DNA of 15,306 nt from JALYUA01 sp038239305 (lineage in GTDB: Bacteria > Acidobacteriota > Thermoanaerobaculia > UBA5066 > Gp7-AA6): positions 1 to 15,306 of the forward strand of contig JBBSEW010000077.1 in the NCBI GenBank assembly GCA_038239305.1, in the 5' to 3' direction. Below are positions 1 to 7,136 of the stretch, in pieces. The notes beneath the pieces were generated by a model. The model was not told the origin of the DNA. It saw only the letters and a list, made by a program, of their open reading frames with translations, and searched no databases. Each line of letters starts with the position of its first letter. The stretch's first letter is position 1. The position numbers and the translations under genes were made by a program.

Positions 1-114
1 GACACCGGCGCCCCGTTTCCGCCGGGACGCCGCCGTGCGCTCGTCAACTCGTTCGGTGCCGGAGGAAACTTCATGGCGGCGGTTCTCGAGTCGGTCGAGG
101 GGGTCTCCGCGTGA
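1..114 (+). CDS. beta-ketoacyl-ACP synthase, C-terminal end (partial)
   Basis: Frame 1 is open from the window edge to a TGA at 112-114 and encodes the last 37 residues of a protein. The stretch ALVNSFGAGGNFMAAVLES is the C-terminal signature of the KAS I/II condensing-enzyme (thiolase) fold, in which the glycine-rich NSFGxGG loop lies beside the active site. The family condenses malonyl-ACP with an acyl chain in fatty acid or polyketide synthesis. The catalytic Cys and His residues lie outside the window, so activity and subtype cannot be judged. The stop overlaps the GTG start of the thioesterase gene (GTGA), implying one operon and translational coupling. Membership in a secondary pathway such as aryl polyene or dialkylresorcinol synthesis is possible but inferred. 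Confidence 0.75.
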   Translation, partial: DTGAPFPPGRRRALVNSFGAGGNFMAAVLESVEGVSA

Positions 115-575
115 GTCGAGTCCGCAATCCGGCCCCGCTGCGCGGCTTCACGCGGGATATTCCCGTCCGGTTCGCCGAGTGCGATTCCTACGGCGTCGTC
201 TGGCACGGCCACTACGCGCTCTACCTCGAGCAGGCGCGCGAGGCGTTCACCGGACGCTTCGGGTTCACCGCCACGAAGGCGCTCGCGATCGGCTATCGCG
301 TTCCGATCACGCGGATGGAGGTCCGGTACCGGCGCGCCATCCTGGCGGACACGTCGATCCACGTGACGGCGAGGCTGCGGGCTCCCGAAGTCGCCCGGCT
401 CGTGCTCGACTACGAAATCCGGAACTCCGCCGGAGAGCTGCTGTCCAGCGCGGAAACCGAGCAGGTCGTCCTGAGCTCCGAGAACGAGCTCCTCCTCTCC
501 CTGCCGCACGACCTGCGCGTTCTGGTCGGACGCATGCTCGAATGGCAGGACAATCCGGAGGGAAAGAGCCCATGA
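111..575 (+). CDS. hotdog-fold acyl-CoA/acyl-ACP thioesterase (4HBT/YbgC-like)
   Basis: This 154-residue protein has the size and signature of the 4-hydroxybenzoyl-CoA thioesterase family. Near the N-terminus, FAECDSYGVVWHGHYALYLE matches the YbgC/FadM pattern (xxDxxGVVxHxxY), with Asp25 in the catalytic position and His32 in the conserved helix start. The family hydrolyses acyl-CoA or acyl-ACP thioesters in the cytoplasm. The GTG start at 111 is chosen because it overlaps the TGA of the condensing-enzyme gene (GTGA) and removes any gap. The stop overlaps the exosortase ATG (ATGA, 572-575). Lying beside a ketoacyl synthase, it probably releases or edits acyl chains from that pathway; the substrate is unknown. 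Confidence 0.85.
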   Translation: MSRVRNPAPLRGFTRDIPVRFAECDSYGVVWHGHYALYLEQAREAFTGRFGFTATKALAIGYRVPITRMEVRYRRAILADTSIHVTARLRAPEVARLVLDYEIRNSAGELLSSAETEQVVLSSENELLLSLPHDLRVLVGRMLEWQDNPEGKSP

Positions 576-1114
576 GAGCCTCCTCGCGGGAAGAAACTCC
601 GGACCGGACGGCCGGACGCCGGCGCTCGATCCTGTTCCTCGTCCGATTCGTCGTCCTCCTGGGTCTTTTCGCGCTGCTCGTCGCGTGGAAGCCGGTCAAC
701 GACGCGGTCATCGTCCCCTTCACGGGCGGAGTGGCGCACGCCTCCGCCGCCGTCCTGAACCTGTTCTCCGAGGGAGTCACCGTGCAGGGCACGGAGCTTC
801 GGGCCCAGGGCTTCGGCGTCGACGTCGAGAACGGCTGCAACGGCATCGAGACGGCGCTCCTTTTCGGCGCCGCCGTCCTCGCGTTTCCGGCGAGCTGGCG
901 CGCACGTCTCATCGGCCTCGTCGCGGGATTCGCGGCGATCCAGGCGCTGAACCTGGTGCGCGTCGTCACGCTCTTCTGGATCGGCCGCCATCGGCCCGCC
1001 CTCTTCTCGACCGCGCACACGGTCCTCTGGCAATCGGTGGTGGTACTCGCAGGAGTGATGCTGTTCCTGTTGTGGGCATCCCGGCAGAAGGCGCCGCCTC
1101 AGGCCGCGGCGTGA
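572..1114 (+). CDS. xrtH: exosortase H (XrtH-type membrane transpeptidase)
   Basis: The 180-residue integral membrane protein has a basic N-terminus (residues 10-18), a first transmembrane segment at about 20-38 and further hydrophobic helices towards the C-terminus. The exosortase/archaeosortase catalytic set is visible: Cys89 in ENGCNGIET, Arg130 in LNLVRVV and His149 in STAHTVLWQ. The short length fits the XrtH subfamily rather than the longer EpsH-type exosortases. Exosortases recognise a C-terminal sorting tripartite tail (for XrtH the IPTLxxWG-CTERM type) and process exported proteins at the cytoplasmic membrane. The ATG at 572 overlaps the thioesterase stop; longer readings of this frame upstream run antiphase through the thioesterase gene. 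The stop overlaps the next start (GTGA). No substrate protein with a matching tail is encoded here. Confidence 0.88.
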   Translation: MRASSREETPDRTAGRRRSILFLVRFVVLLGLFALLVAWKPVNDAVIVPFTGGVAHASAAVLNLFSEGVTVQGTELRAQGFGVDVENGCNGIETALLFGAAVLAFPASWRARLIGLVAGFAAIQALNLVRVVTLFWIGRHRPALFSTAHTVLWQSVVVLAGVMLFLLWASRQKAPPQAAA

Positions 1115-1752
1115 TCCACCGGCCTTCCGCGCGGGCGGATCGGACGAGCCCGGCCCGCATGATCGTCCGCGGGGCGATCGGGTTCGCGGTCGGCCTCGGC
1201 CTCTGGCTGGCGCTCGCGCCTCCCTACGAGCGGGCTCTCGCTGGAGCGGCGGAAACGATCCTCCGCATCGGTGAGCGGCCGGCCGTCACCCGTCTCGAGG
1301 CGAAATCCGGCGAGATCATCGTCGAGCGCGGCGACTTTCCTCCGGCGGCTCCCCGACCCGGTCTGCCCGCCGCGGATCTCCATTTCAACTTCGTGATTCT
1401 CGCCGCTCTCTTCGCACTCGTTCCTCCGTTTCGCCCCGGACGGGCGGCGATCGGAGCGGCGATTCTCTTCGCGGTTCACGTCTTCGCGCTGTGCTGCCAG
1501 GTGGAGTCTTTGTACGCCACGCGCCTCGGCCCATGGAGCGAGGCTCATTACGGCACCTTCTCGAGAAACTTCTGGGCATCGGCGTTTCACGTGTACCAGA
1601 TCGCCGTCCGTTTCGCGGCGCCGTTTGCGATCTGGTGGCCGCTCGGAGGTTGGGAAAGCGAGCAGCAGGGGCGGCAGAAGCGCGAGGAGAAAGCCGACCG
1701 TCTCGCGAACCGGAAAAAGAAGAAGTCCCGAGGCCGGACGATCGAAAGCTGA
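1111..1752 (+). CDS. exosortase H-associated membrane protein
   Basis: This protein of about 213 residues begins at GTG 1111, overlapping the exosortase stop (GTGA). An ATG at 1159 is an alternative start that would leave the first membrane helix intact. Hydrophobic segments lie at about 18-36, then around DLHFNFVILAALFALVPPF, AAILFAVHVFALCC and FWASAFHVYQIAVRFAAPFAIW. The extracytoplasmic region between helices 1 and 2 holds a predicted beta-rich stretch. The C-terminus is a long, highly charged tail rich in Lys, Arg and Glu. A membrane protein of this size directly after xrtH is a recognised partner family; its biochemical role is not known. It is the last gene of the overlapping block and is followed by a hairpin. 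Confidence 0.75.
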   Translation: MIHRPSARADRTSPARMIVRGAIGFAVGLGLWLALAPPYERALAGAAETILRIGERPAVTRLEAKSGEIIVERGDFPPAAPRPGLPAADLHFNFVILAALFALVPPFRPGRAAIGAAILFAVHVFALCCQVESLYATRLGPWSEAHYGTFSRNFWASAFHVYQIAVRFAAPFAIWWPLGGWESEQQGRQKREEKADRLANRKKKKSRGRTIES

Positions 1753-1775
1753 GGGCCTGACGGCTCCCTGCCGAG

Positions 1776-1798
1776 AGCGGACGGCGGACCGTCTCGCT
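1776..1798. terminator. hairpin between convergent genes, possible bidirectional terminator
   Basis: A GC-rich inverted repeat has stem GACGG/CCGTC (1780-1784 with 1789-1793) around a CGGA tetraloop, extended by AGCG/CGCT with one bulged T. It fills the 45-nt gap between the plus-strand exosortase block and the minus-strand FHA gene, and its end touches the FHA stop codon. There is no T-tract on either strand, so intrinsic termination is unproven. Confidence 0.35.
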
Positions 1799-2853
1799 CA
1801 GCTCCTCTTCTGACGCTCCCGGCGCATGTAGCGGTAGTCGGGAACCTGATACTCCTTGAGTTTGGCGATCAGCGAACCGCGCGAAATGTTCAGGATTTCG
1901 GCACCGCGGCTCTGATTCCCCTCGACGCGTCGCATCGCGCGGTCGATGACTTCGCGCTCGACGGTCTCGACGATCTTCTTGAGATCGTCGGTCTGCCGCA
2001 GGATCCCTTCGATTCCGGGCGTCTCAACGGATTCTTTCGCCGCCGGCGGTGCAAGCCGGCTCGCGGCGGCCACCGGGGCCGGTTTCTGCATCGCCACACC
2101 GGCCATCTGCACGGCCTCTTCCAGAAAGAGGATCGCGCGCGCCGGCAGACGGGGCTCTTCCCGGACGAGGATGGCGACACCCGGGGCCGCCTCCCGTCCT
2201 TCGCCGACGAGAGTGAGAACGCCCGTCACGCTTTCGGAGCGGACGACGCGCTCGCCGGATACCGCCTGCTCGATCAGGCTCGGGGGAAGGGCGGCCTGCT
2301 CGAGAAAGGTCGAGGCGATCGGACGGAAACCCGAGCCGGGTGATAGCTCGCCCACGGCCCACTCGGTCGGCGCGAACTCGAGGTCCAGGAAGTCCGTGAG
2401 GGCCGTCGCGACGTCTTCGGCCAGCACGTGGCGCCGGCAGATGTCGTACACGCCGAGCCGGAGCGAGCGATACTCGATCTCCGTCGTCGGGGCCGTGACC
2501 GGAGGGGCGGGGAAAGCCGTGTCGCCGATCGGGATCTCGTGAATCGGCGTATGGCGCATGGCCGGCGCGACGTTGACGATCGTGATCGTCGCTTCGCCGA
2601 TGGTGATGCGGTCTCCCGCCGAGACTTCACCGCCGAAAAACTCGCGGCCGTTGACCGTGATGCCGTCGACGCCTTTGAACAGGTCGAGCTGGTAGCGCCC
2701 GTCCTTCTCGAAAATACGGACGTGGCGTCCCGCGACGCCCCGGGCGCGCACGACGACTTCGTTGCCGGACGAGGCTCCGACTGTCACCGCTGTCGCGAGG
2801 ACGCGATGCAGTTCCGCACCACCCGCTCTTTTGCGGACTTCCAAGCTCAGCAT
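1798..2853 (-). CDS. FHA-GAF-Fis regulator lacking an AAA+ domain
   Basis: The 351-residue protein carries an N-terminal forkhead-associated domain (about 15-93; GRHVRI and GITVNGREF strands, GDRITIG near its end), a central GAF-like region (about 128-260) and a C-terminal Fis-type helix-turn-helix (about 296-336, with GNQSRGAEILNISRGSLIAK). This is the order seen in FHA-containing NtrC-type activators, but the sigma-54-interacting AAA+ ATPase with its GAFTGA loop and Walker motifs is absent. It therefore cannot remodel sigma-54 polymerase itself and is likely a DNA-binding regulator or a partner of a full activator. The FHA phosphothreonine-binding Arg seems replaced (VGA instead of IGR at 25-27), while Asn68 is kept. 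It is divergent from smc and convergent with the exosortase genes. Confidence 0.82.
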   Translation of the reverse strand: MLSLEVRKRAGGAELHRVLATAVTVGASSGNEVVVRARGVAGRHVRIFEKDGRYQLDLFKGVDGITVNGREFFGGEVSAGDRITIGEATITIVNVAPAMRHTPIHEIPIGDTAFPAPPVTAPTTEIEYRSLRLGVYDICRRHVLAEDVATALTDFLDLEFAPTEWAVGELSPGSGFRPIASTFLEQAALPPSLIEQAVSGERVVRSESVTGVLTLVGEGREAAPGVAILVREEPRLPARAILFLEEAVQMAGVAMQKPAPVAAASRLAPPAAKESVETPGIEGILRQTDDLKKIVETVEREVIDRAMRRVEGNQSRGAEILNISRGSLIAKLKEYQVPDYRYMRRERQKRS

Positions 2854-2880
2854 GTTTGATTGTTGGCGATACGCACCGAA

Positions 2881-2909
2881 ACCCTACACCATTCCGGGCA
2901 GTCGCGCAA
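2881..2909 (-). promoter_or_regulatory. candidate sigma70 promoter for the FHA-Fis gene
   Basis: On the minus strand, TTGCGC (2909-2904) and TAGGGT (2886-2881) are separated by exactly 17 nt, and the -10 lies 27 nt from the ATG at 2853. Each hexamer deviates from consensus at two positions, so this is a tentative call. Confidence 0.3.
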
Positions 2910-3100
2910 AAATTGACCGATTCGGCATGGAGCCGGACGGGCCCGGCCGGTGGTGGCAGGCTCCCTCCGGCGCGCCGGGGAGGGCTTTTCGGCGGTTCGC
3001 CCCGGTTTCCATGCTTTCCCGACTCCAGCAACTTTCCACCGGATCTGGTGCCTCATCGCCCGATACCCACAATAAGTTGTGGCAGGGGCCGACCTTCCTT

Positions 3101-3109
3101 TGCTAGATT
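3101..3109 (+). promoter_or_regulatory. extended -10 promoter of smc, near-leaderless
   Basis: TGCTAGATT is an extended -10 element (TG-N-TAGATT) ending 10 nt before the smc ATG at 3120. No Shine-Dalgarno sequence lies between them (CCTGAACACG). Transcription would begin only a few bases before the start codon. There is no well-spaced -35; TTGTGG at 3077 is 21 nt away, which is too far. Confidence 0.4.
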
Positions 3110-3119
3110 CCTGAACACG

Positions 3120-6100
3120 ATGTTCAAACTCGAGCGCGTCCAGATCTCCGGATTCAAGTCCTTCTATGACAAGGTCGACCTGGCCTTTCCCGGCAGCGTG
3201 ACCGCCGTCGTGGGCCCCAACGGCTGCGGAAAATCGAACATCAGCGACGCGGTTTCCTGGGCGCTCGGTGAGCAAAGTGCCAAGACGCTGCGTGGCGAAA
3301 AGATGGACGACGTGATCTTCAACGGCTCCTCCAAACGGCGGCCGCTCGGCATGGCCGAGGTCATCCTCACGCTTTCGACGCGGCGGAGGCGGTCCGGCTC
3401 CGGCCTGCTTCCGAACGACGCCGGAGCGCCCGGGAACGGAAACGGGAACGGGCACGGGGCAGAGGCTCTCGGGGCTTCCGTGAACTCCACGGCTCCCGCG
3501 GACTCCCCCGACGCGTCCCGCGCGGAGGATGAACCGGAGACCCTGCGCATCGGACGCCGCGTGTACCGCGAGGGCACGGGCGAATACTTCCTGAACGATA
3601 AGCAGGTCCGCCTGAAGGACATCCAGGACCGGTTGCTCGGAACCGGCCTCGGCGTGCGGGCTTACTCCGTGATCGAGCAGGGCCGGATCGACCAGGTTCT
3701 CTCGACCAAGCCTCAGGATCGCCGGCGGCTCATCGAGGAGGCATCCGGGATCACGCGCTACAAGATGAAGAAGCGGCTCGCCGAGTCGAAGCTCGAGGAA
3801 ACGCGCGGCAACCTGCTGCGCATCTCGGACATCATTTCCGAGATCGAGCGCAACGTCGCCTCCCTGAAAAGGCAGGCCTCGCGCGCGGCCCGCTACCAGG
3901 AACAGTCCCAGTCGCTGAAGCGAAAGAAAGCCGCGCTCGCCCGCACGCGGCACGACGTGCTTCTCGAGGCTGTCGCGGAGGCGGGACGAGTCCGCGACGC
4001 GCGGCGTGATCGGGAAGCGGCAGCGGCCGCCGCCCTCGGGCGCGCCGAGTCGGAGCTCGCCTCCGCCCGGTTTGCGGCTTCCGAGCTCCAGTCCGAGCGG
4101 GACCGGCTGCGCGATGCCGTCACCGCCCTCGAAAACGCCCTCCAGAGGGACGATTCGCTGCTCGACGCGAATCGCCGCGCCGCGGCCGACCTGGCGGACC
4201 GCCGCCTCTCGCTCGAGCGCGAAGGCCGGGACGTCGCCACGGAGCAGGCTCGCTCCGAGCAGGAGCAGGTCGAGCTCGAGGATCGGCTCGACCGCGCGGT
4301 CGCGGAAGCGCGTGCCCGGTCGCTCGCCCGCGAAGAAGCGGACGCGAAGGCCTCCGCAGCGGCGGCCGATTTCGCCGCGCTCGAGACTTCGCTCGAAGCC
4401 GCGCGGGAAGCCGCGCTGATCGCCGCCTCCGACCGCGTCGCCGCGAGAAACGCCCGCCACGAAGTCGACCTCGAGGCGTCCCGGGTCGCGGCCTCACTCT
4501 CCCGCCTGAACGAAGCGCATGCCCGGACGGCGGCACTGCTCGCGCTCCGGCAGTCCGAGCTGCAGGAAGCGCGCGACGAGGAACGCCGGCTCGGCACCCA
4601 GGCTGCCGCGGCCCGCGCGGAGACCGAGGCCTGGGAGGCCGAGCTCGCGCGGCTCGCGGGAGCGCTCGCGGAGGCGGAGGTCGCCCGGGAATCCGCTCGC
4701 GAAGGCCTGTCCGTTTCCGAGCACCGGCTCGGAGCGCTGAAAGAGATCTGGCAGAGCCGGCAGGGCAACCTCCAGTCGGTGCGCGGCGCGCTCGCGGCCG
4801 CGGGGATCGCCGAGAGCGGCGCGCTCGCGGAGAGGCTTCGTCCAGCGCCCGGATGGGAAGAAGCCGTCGATCTCCTCCTCCACGATGACCTCGAGGCGGT
4901 TCTCTCGTCCGGAAACGCGGCCGACGCCGTCGCCGCTTCGAGAGGACTCGCCTCCGCGAGCTTCGTGCGCGCCGATTGGACCGGCGGTGCCGACCAGGGA
5001 GCCGCGCCCGGCTCGCGGGGAGGCTGGGAAGTCGCTCTGGACAACCATGCTGATCTATCCCCCGCCGAGAAGGCCGCTCTTCCGCCCGTCTCCTTCGTCG
5101 ACGATCTCGCGACCGCCCTTTCTCTCGCGCCCGCGTTTCCGTCCTCGACCTTCGTCACCCGCGGCCGCGAGCTCGTCCGCGGCTCTCTCGTGCGCGTCGT
5201 CCACACTCCGCCGGAGGCGTCGGGGCTCTTCGCCCTGAAGCGCGACATCGACCGCCTCGAATCGGACTCGCAGCGCGCGCGGGAAAGCGTCGCGGCGCTC
5301 GATCGCGCGCTCGACGATCTTCGCCGGTCGCGGCACGACTGCGAAGCGGGAATGCCCGCGCGCCGCGAGCGCGAGCGCGAGGCTTCCGCACTGCTCTCGG
5401 CCTACGTCGCTCGATTCGAAGAGCGCCGTTCCGAAGGCGCGCGGCTGGAAGTGGAGCGCCAGACTCTCGAGGCAGAAGCGACGACTCTCGGGCGCGAGCT
5501 CGAACGCCTCGGAACGGGCCGGGCCGCTCTCGAAGGCGACGAGCGGACGCACGCCGAGAAGGAGACCGCGATCCGCGATCAGGCGGAGAGGCTTGCGGCC
5601 GCCCTCCCCGAGGCGCGCTCCTTTACGACGGCGGCCGCCGAGGAGCTGGCCCATCGACGCACCGAGGCGGAGGTCGCCGCCGAGCGGCGACGCTCCCTGG
5701 AAGCCGCGCGAGAGAAACTGATCGAGACGCGGGGAGCCCTCGACCGGCGGGTCGGAGACGCGTACGAGGAAGGCCGCCGCCTCTCGGCGCGGGCGGAAGA
5801 GCTCGCCCGGGAAGAGGCGGAGGCGCGGACACGCCAGGCGGAGAATCTGGGAGCGCGGGAAGCCCGCTTTTCGGAGCTCCAGGCCGCCTCGACCGCGGCG
5901 GGCGAAGCGGGAGACCGCGTGATCGCCGCCGAGGAGGGAACCAAGACCGAACGTGCCGCGCTGGATACGGCGCGCGAGGGCCGGTTCGAATCCGAGGTCG
6001 CCGAGACGCGCGTCCGGGCGGATCTCGACCATCTCATCGCGCAGGCCACGGAGGAGTTCGGAGCGGCGCCATCGACCCTCGAGGCGCCGGAGGACCGGTC

Positions 6101-6755
6101 TCCCGTCGCCCTGGCGGCTCTCGAAGAAGAGGTCTCGGCCCTCGCCGCCTCGATCGAGAGGCTCGGGCCCGTCAATGTTCTGGCGCTCGAAGAGCATCGG
6201 GAGTCCTCGGAGCGCCTGGTCTTCCTGACGACGCAGCGCGACGACCTGCTGCGATCCATAGCCGGGCTGCAGGATTCGATCCGCAAGATCAACGCGACGT
6301 CGTCCGAACGGTTCCGCCACGCGTTCGCGTCGATCAACGAAAATTTTAAGGCGATGTTCACGCGGCTCTTCCAGGGCGGAACCGCCGAGATGCGCCTCTT
6401 GGACGACAACGACCTTCTCGAATCCGGAGTCGAGATCGTGGCGCAGCCACCCGGGAAGCGGAACCAGTCGATCCTGCTTCTCTCGGGCGGCGAGAAGGCG
6501 CTGACGGCGATCGCGCTCCTGATGGCGATCTTCCGCTACAAGCCGTCGCCCTTCTGCATCCTGGATGAAGTCGACGCTCCGCTCGACGAGGCGAACATCG
6601 ATCGCTTCACGAAGCTCCTGCGGGACATGACGGAGGACACGCAGTTCATCGCGATCACCCACAACAAGCGCACCATGGAGACCGCGGACGTGATGTACGG
6701 CGTGACGATGGAGGAGCCCGGGTGCTCGAAGATCGTGTCGGTGAGGTTCGACTGA
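3120..6755 (+). CDS. smc: chromosome segregation/condensation ATPase SMC
   Basis: The 1211-residue protein has the full SMC plan. An N-terminal head starts MFKLERVQISGFKSF with Walker A GPNGCGKSN (32-40). Two long Ala/Glu/Arg-rich coiled-coil stretches flank a hinge at about 555-710. The C-terminal head has the ABC signature LLLSGGEKALTA (LSGGE 1121-1125), Walker B CILDEVDAPLDE (Asp1149-Glu1150) and the H-loop AITHNKRTME. SMC dimers bind and loop DNA with ScpA/ScpB, which are not in this window. The ATG at 3120 gives the canonical N-terminus; the in-frame stretch upstream from 2856 is not SMC-like. Two oddities are a Gly/Asn/Ser-rich insert at about 88-140 in the head, before RRVYREGTGEYFLN, and a divergent hinge end (RGSLVRVVHTPPEASG) without the usual GGxxTGG-type loop. 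Confidence 0.96.
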   Translation: MFKLERVQISGFKSFYDKVDLAFPGSVTAVVGPNGCGKSNISDAVSWALGEQSAKTLRGEKMDDVIFNGSSKRRPLGMAEVILTLSTRRRRSGSGLLPNDAGAPGNGNGNGHGAEALGASVNSTAPADSPDASRAEDEPETLRIGRRVYREGTGEYFLNDKQVRLKDIQDRLLGTGLGVRAYSVIEQGRIDQVLSTKPQDRRRLIEEASGITRYKMKKRLAESKLEETRGNLLRISDIISEIERNVASLKRQASRAARYQEQSQSLKRKKAALARTRHDVLLEAVAEAGRVRDARRDREAAAAAALGRAESELASARFAASELQSERDRLRDAVTALENALQRDDSLLDANRRAAADLADRRLSLEREGRDVATEQARSEQEQVELEDRLDRAVAEARARSLAREEADAKASAAAADFAALETSLEAAREAALIAASDRVAARNARHEVDLEASRVAASLSRLNEAHARTAALLALRQSELQEARDEERRLGTQAAAARAETEAWEAELARLAGALAEAEVARESAREGLSVSEHRLGALKEIWQSRQGNLQSVRGALAAAGIAESGALAERLRPAPGWEEAVDLLLHDDLEAVLSSGNAADAVAASRGLASASFVRADWTGGADQGAAPGSRGGWEVALDNHADLSPAEKAALPPVSFVDDLATALSLAPAFPSSTFVTRGRELVRGSLVRVVHTPPEASGLFALKRDIDRLESDSQRARESVAALDRALDDLRRSRHDCEAGMPARREREREASALLSAYVARFEERRSEGARLEVERQTLEAEATTLGRELERLGTGRAALEGDERTHAEKETAIRDQAERLAAALPEARSFTTAAAEELAHRRTEAEVAAERRRSLEAAREKLIETRGALDRRVGDAYEEGRRLSARAEELAREEAEARTRQAENLGAREARFSELQAASTAAGEAGDRVIAAEEGTKTERAALDTAREGRFESEVAETRVRADLDHLIAQATEEFGAAPSTLEAPEDRSPVALAALEEEVSALAASIERLGPVNVLALEEHRESSERLVFLTTQRDDLLRSIAGLQDSIRKINATSSERFRHAFASINENFKAMFTRLFQGGTAEMRLLDDNDLLESGVEIVAQPPGKRNQSILLLSGGEKALTAIALLMAIFRYKPSPFCILDEVDAPLDEANIDRFTKLLRDMTEDTQFIAITHNKRTMETADVMYGVTMEEPGCSKIVSVRFD

Positions 6756-6762
6756 GTTTACG

Positions 6763-6881
6763 GGTTCCGAGCTCTGGCCGAGGAGTGAAGAGTCGTTCGT
6801 CGGTTTTCGCCGGTTGCCGAGCTCGGAACTCAAGACCCATGCCTCAACCCCGGAACCCCCAACCCCCAACCCCCAACCCCA
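6763..6881. repeat. drifting 7-bp tandem repeat array with C-rich end
   Basis: The 185-nt smc-tRNA spacer reads as consecutive heptamers in one phase from GGTTCCG (6763): GGTTGCC at 6812, GAGCTCG 6819, GAACTCA 6826, then AACCCCC three times (6854-6874) and AACCCCA. Neighbouring units resemble each other more than distant ones, giving a gradual drift. An 11-bp inverted repeat (GTTCCGAGCTC 6764-6774 with GAGCTCGGAAC 6819-6829) lies just after the smc stop and might act as a 3' hairpin. On the minus strand the C-rich end forms four or more G-runs, enough for a G-quadruplex. No gene is seen. Confidence 0.6.
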
Positions 6882-6893
6882 CCCCCCGACCGA

Positions 6894-6922
6894 TTGACCC
6901 TCCCGCCCCGACGCCATAAGAT
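6894..6922 (+). promoter_or_regulatory. sigma70-type promoter of tRNA-Thr
   Basis: TTGACC (6894-6899, five of six consensus bases) and TAAGAT (6917-6922, four of six) are spaced by exactly 17 nt. Transcription would start near 6929, about 12 nt before the mature tRNA 5' end. This is the best-spaced -35/-10 pair seen in the window. Confidence 0.6.
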
Positions 6923-6940
6923 GCGCCGTTCGAGGTTGCC

Positions 6941-7016
6941 GCCGACGTAGCTCAGTTGGTAGAGCAGCGGTTTCGTAAACCGCAGGTCGCCGGTTCAAAT
7001 CCGGCCGTCGGCTCCA
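6941..7016 (+). tRNA. thrT: tRNA-Thr (anticodon CGT)
   Basis: All cloverleaf arms can be drawn: acceptor GCCGACG (6941-6947) with CGTCGGC (7006-7012), a D-arm with AGTTGGTAGA, anticodon stem GCGGT/ACCGC around the loop TTCGTAA, and a T-arm GCCGG-TTCAAAT-CCGGC. The anticodon CGT (6974-6976, position 34 of the tRNA) reads the threonine codon ACG, a favoured codon in GC-rich genomes. The discriminator is T and the CCA end (7014-7016) is encoded. There is no other tRNA beside it. Confidence 0.97.
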
Positions 7017-7079
7017 TTCGATCCGTCCAAGCGCCACGGCCTCGTCCACCGTCGTGTACGCCACCGCACAATTTCACTC

Positions 7080-7088
7080 TGCTACGAT
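7080..7088 (+). promoter_or_regulatory. extended -10 element upstream of the response regulator
   Basis: TGCTACGAT has the TG-N-TAnnAT form and lies 48 nt before the ATG at 7137. It shares the TGCTA core with the elements before smc and the 9143 gene. No convincing -35 is present. Confidence 0.3.
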
Positions 7089-7136
7089 TCTCCCGGAACG
7101 CCGCCGCCTCGTGCCGCACCGATTTCGAAAGCTCCC

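Noticed and set aside
35..571. Upstream extension of the exosortase frame through the thioesterase region
   Set aside because: The translation is Arg/Ser/Pro-rich with no membrane or exosortase features; the ATG at 572 overlaps the thioesterase stop and gives the expected family length.
3077..3103. Sigma-54 promoter before smc (TGGCAG...TTTGC)
   Set aside because: The GG and GC dinucleotides are 21 nt apart rather than the required 12.
2847..4460. Long open frame opposite smc (minus strand)
   Set aside because: Antisense shadow of a GC-rich coding region; composition is low-complexity and the plus strand encodes clear SMC motifs.
6854..6881. CRISPR or telomere-like array
   Set aside because: Units are only 7 bp with no spacers, and there are no cas genes; it is a short tandem tract.
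5055..7064. 669-codon open frame on the minus strand spanning the end of smc, the repeat spacer and the tRNA
   Set aside because: It crosses a tRNA and repeat DNA and reads as Arg/Glu-rich antisense of coiled coil.
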